Positions 5,385-7,823 of a stretch of DNA of 7,823 bases are shown piece by piece. The stretch covers positions 1-7,823 of the forward strand of contig VAYF01000048.1 of the NCBI GenBank assembly GCA_005883885.1. Direction: 5' to 3'. Positions within the stretch are counted from its first letter, which is position 1; every line of letters begins with the position of its first letter. Made by a program: the position numbers and the translations under genes. This DNA comes from Actinomycetota bacterium. GTDB lineage: Bacteria; Actinomycetota; UBA4738; HRBIN12. The notes beneath the pieces were generated by a model that had not been told where the DNA came from, searched no databases, and was given only the letters and a program-made list of their open reading frames with translations.

Positions 5385-5792
5385 TTCGCCCTTCTCCTGG
5401 CGAGCGATCTTGCAGAGCCCCATCAACAACCCCTTGGTGAACGACGGGTTGTCGAGCAGCGGTGTGAAGTCCCAACCGACGAGGGACACGGTCGTGAGGT
5501 CAGAGGTCGCGGTCACCGTGGCCGATCGCGGTCCGCCGTCGATGAGGCCGATCTCACCGAAGTAGCCTCCGTGACGCAGCTCCGTCACCCGGGCGCCGTC
5601 CTTCACGACCTCGGCGGTCCCGTCCACGACGAGGTGGAAGCCCACGCCGGTCTGCCCCTGGGTGGCGACCGACGTCCCCTGGGCGAAGTGGACCTCCTTC
5701 ATCCTGTCCGCGACCGTGGTCAGATCGTGGTCGGCAAGGTCGGAGAACAGCGGAACGGAGCGCAAGAGCTCGACGATCTTCATCTGATCCAT
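5382..5792 (-). CDS. Stand-alone cyclic-nucleotide-binding-fold (Crp/Fnr-type) protein
   Basis: The 136-aa product is a single cNMP-binding beta-roll. Family signs are the helical entry VELLRSVPLFSDLADHDL (7-24), the strand region VHFAQGTSVATQGQTG, then FHLVVDGTAEV (52-62) and the phosphate-binding-cassette-like stretch GGYFGEIGLIDGGPRSATV (75-93), with the G-E pair (79-80) and R89-S90 that in cAMP/cGMP binders hold the phosphate. Ligand binding is therefore plausible but not shown. The usual C-terminal HTH domain is absent: the protein ends after a short helix (about 117-131). ATG 5792 has GGGAG 6 nt upstream. The gene lies 72 bp downstream of lysS on the same strand and may be read from its transcript. 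In many actinobacteria a different gene, lsr2, fills this place between lysS and clpC. The function could be regulation of a partner protein; no partner is identified. Confidence 0.88.
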   Translation of the reverse strand: MDQMKIVELLRSVPLFSDLADHDLTTVADRMKEVHFAQGTSVATQGQTGVGFHLVVDGTAEVVKDGARVTELRHGGYFGEIGLIDGGPRSATVTATSDLTTVSLVGWDFTPLLDNPSFTKGLLMGLCKIARQEKGE

Positions 5793-5864
5793 CGTTCACT
5801 CCCATGAGGGTCGAGATGGACGTGCCGGCGGTCACGATGCACCGGAACGGGGCCCGCGCGCAAG

Positions 5865-7305
5865 TCACCCGTCCTCGGGGCGCTGCGACGGGAACATGAT
5901 GAGATCGCGCAGGCTCGCCGCGTCGGTCAAGACCAGCAACAAGCGGTCGACGCCCATGCCCATCCCCCCGGCGGGCGGCATGCCGTGCTCGAGGGCGCGG
6001 AGGAACTCCTCGTCCATCGGATGAACCTCATCACCGAAGATCGCCTTCATCTGCTGCTGCAGCTCGAACTTGGCGCGTTGTTCGATCGGATCGGTCAGCT
6101 CGGAGAACGCCGTGACGAGCTCGACCCCGCCCGCGACGAGGTCGAAATGCTCCGTGAGCGCGGGATCGTCCCGGTGCGGTCGGGCGAGGGGCGAGACCTC
6201 ACGCGGGAAGTCGCACACGAACGTTGGTCGCCAGATCGTCGGCTCGACCAGTCGCTCGAACAGCTCCTGCACCACCTTGCCCGGCCCCCATCCGTCATCC
6301 ACCTCGACGCCGTGGCGTTCGGCGATCGCGCGGAGATCGGGACGATCGAGCGTCACCTCCTCGCCCGTCGCAGCGGTGACCGACCCGAGGATCGTCACCC
6401 GTTCGAACGGCGGCGAGAGATCGAGCTCGCGACCGCGGCTCGGGATGGTGAGATCCTCGGGGTCGCGGCCCAACACGACGTTCACCGCGCGGCAGCACTC
6501 GACCACGAGCGTCTCCGAGAGCTCCATCATCCTGTGGTAGTCGCCGTACGCCTGGTAGGCCTCGAGCATCGAGAACTCGGGGTTGTGTTCCCGATCGATG
6601 CCCTCGTTCCGGAAGTTTCTCCCGAGCTCGTAGACGCGCTCCAACCCCCCGACGAGCATCCGCTTGAGGTAGAGCTCCTCGATCGTCGAGCACTCGACGC
6701 ATCGTCCTGAGCGTCGCGGCCCGCGCAAGGACGTATCGCCGGGGCGTGTCGTCGGCGATGAGGTGGAGGTACCGGCGCCGCTGTTGCAGGTCCGGGTCCT
6801 GGAGGCCGTGCCATTTCTCGGGAAGCGGCCGAAGCGCCTTCGTGAGCATCGCCCAGCGCTCCACGAAGATGCTCAACTCGCCCGTCCTCGTCGTGCCGAG
6901 GTACCCGTCGACGCCGATGATGTCGCCAAGGTCGACCTCGTCGAGCTGCGCGAACCGGTCCTCGGGCAGGCTCGCCTTCGCGAACACGAGCTGGAGATCG
7001 CCGTCGCGATCGCGGATCGTCAGGAACTTCAGCTTCCCCAGGTCGCGCTTGAGCACCACGCGCCCGGCCACGACGAACCACTCCGCGGTCGTCGTGTCGG
7101 GCTCGAGATCGGGGTGGGCCTCGCGGATCGAGCGGGTCGACGTCGGCTCGTCGACGTCGAGCACCGAGCGGAGGTTGATCGCGAACGCGCGCTCCCGCCC
7201 CAGGCGTTCGAGCGACGCGCGCCGGGCCGCGAGCACCTCGGCCTCGCGCCCGGTGGGCCTCGGTTCCTCGAAAGACGACCCAGGCGGCTCGATCGGCTCA
7301 GGCAT
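5865..7305 (-). pseudogene. lysS: Lysyl-tRNA synthetase, class II, broken by deletion and frameshift
   Basis: Class II LysRS charges tRNA-Lys. The first 210 codons (7305-6676) show an intact OB-fold anticodon domain (FVVAGRVVLKRDLGKLKFL, DRDGDLQLVF, VDLGDIIGV, TGELSIFV) and LTKALRPLPEKWHGLQDPD, up to TMRRVLDDRG. A different frame continues at about 6680 with EELYLKRMLVGG, motif 2 (RNFRNEGIDREHNPEFSMLEAY) and, near the end, motif 3 (GMGMGVDRL) to FPSQRPEDG and TGA. The segment between, which in the family carries EVETPxLxxxxGGAxARPFxTHHNALDxDLYLRIA (class II motif 1 and the following strand), is gone: about 37-40 residues plus a frame change. As written, the gene cannot make an active enzyme. 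The ATG at 7305 overlaps the coaX stop by 8 bp. Apart from the joint, conservation is that of a healthy gene, with no second stop or frameshift, so the break is recent or an artefact. Confidence 0.9.
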
Positions 7306-7823
7306 CGGCCGGATCCGCGTTCCTCGCGTGCACGAGCCGGAGCCCCTCGAGGGTCAGCCAAGGCTCGTGATGCTCGATCGACCGGCTATGCGGGATCACG
7401 ATCGGCGCCAGTCCCCCGGTCGCGACGGTCGTCGGCCGCGCGCCCAGCTCGTCCGAGATGCGAGCCACGATCCCGTCCACCATGTCTGCCGTTCCGAAGA
7501 TCAGCGCCGACTGGATGCACTCGACCGTGTTCTTGCCGATCACCGACGGCGGAGCCACCAGCTCGACGCGCGGGAGTCGCGCCGTCCTCGAAACGAGGCT
7601 CGCGGCCGCGACCTGGATCCCGGGCCCGATCACGCCGCCCACGAACTCCCCGTCCGCGGACACCACGTCGAAGTTCGTGCTGGTCCCGAAGTCGACGACG
7701 ACGACGGGGCCGCCGTAGCGGGAGAACGCGCCGAGCGCGTTCATGATGCGGTCGGCGCCCACCTCCCGGGGGTTGTCCGTCGCCACGGAGACGCCGGTCT
7801 TGATCCCCGGCCCCACGATCAGC
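7298..7823 (-). CDS. coaX: Type III pantothenate kinase, C-terminal two-thirds
   Basis: CoaX phosphorylates pantothenate, the first step of CoA synthesis. About 175 codons are visible; the N-terminus with the first ATP-binding motif lies outside the window. Family motifs in order are LIVGPGIKTGV, NPREVGADRIMNAL (GADR), VVVVDFGTSTNFDVVS (second phosphate motif), FVGGVIGPGIQ, ARLPRVEL, GKNTVECIQSALIFG and VATGGLA, ending LTLEGLRLVHARN. All fit ASKHA-fold type III kinases, in the actinobacterial style (DFGTSTNFD). The stop codon at 7300-7298 lies inside the first codons of lysS (shared ATGCCTGA), which suggests translational coupling. The true start is not in the window; the GTG at 7816 is internal. 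Confidence 0.96.
   Translation of the reverse strand, partial: LIVGPGIKTGVSVATDNPREVGADRIMNALGAFSRYGGPVVVVDFGTSTNFDVVSADGEFVGGVIGPGIQVAAASLVSRTARLPRVELVAPPSVIGKNTVECIQSALIFGTADMVDGIVARISDELGARPTTVATGGLAPIVIPHSRSIEHHEPWLTLEGLRLVHARNADPADA

Noticed and set aside
5793..5864. Terminator or promoter between lysS and the cNMP-fold gene
   Set aside because: Only 4-bp complementarities (CCGG) and no convincing -10/-35 were found in these 72 bases.
5985..6710. 241-codon plus-strand frame opposite the lysS 3' half
   Set aside because: Antisense shadow; the minus strand carries unmistakable LysRS motifs 2 and 3.
6763..7746. 327-codon plus-strand frame opposite lysS and coaX
   Set aside because: It crosses two well-identified genes in antisense and becomes an arginine/proline/serine-rich low-complexity product.

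Overview
The base composition is very GC-rich. ClpC is of the actinobacterial type, and the gene neighbourhood coaX–lysS–(insert)–clpC–(insert)–radA resembles the core layout of Actinomycetota chromosomes. I read this as a piece of an actinobacterial, probably uncultivated, chromosome. The class cannot be fixed from the sequence. No mobile element, CRISPR array, tRNA or rRNA is visible.

Layout. The left end holds the 5' part of radA (minus strand), which runs out of the window. A divergent plus-strand group follows: a small uncharacterised protein (571-906), a candidate 18-codon leader peptide (974-1030), a ribosome-binding-site-masking hairpin (1043-1090), and a complete RIO-type protein kinase (1097-1852) closed by a 16-bp terminator stem. 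A short remnant of an ECF sigma factor (about 1944-2078) abuts the 3' flank of clpC (4614-2122, minus, complete, 830 aa). The clpC upstream region is shared with a divergent stand-alone receiver protein (4964-5374) whose ribosome binding site and GTG start both lie inside a nested stem-loop. The receiver converges, 7 bp apart, on a stand-alone cyclic-nucleotide-binding-fold protein (5792-5382). Upstream of that on the minus strand lie lysS (7305-5865), disrupted by a deletion with frameshift, and coaX (3' two-thirds; overlaps lysS by 8 bp).

How the genes relate. coaX (CoA synthesis), lysS (lysyl-tRNA), clpC (proteolysis) and radA (recombination) are housekeeping genes. The RIO kinase, the receiver and the cNMP-fold protein are small signalling parts without visible DNA-binding outputs, placed in the gaps of this core.

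Two things stand out. First, two plus-strand genes (RIO kinase, receiver) have start sites buried in RNA structure; for the RIO kinase this comes with an upstream leader ORF arranged like a translational attenuator. Second, three genes (radA, the sigma factor, lysS) have lost conserved internal or distal sequence at abrupt joints, while clpC, coaX, the kinase and the receiver are intact. Loss of the LysRS motif 1 region is hard to reconcile with life unless another LysRS exists, so an assembly or amplification artefact must be considered for all three joints.
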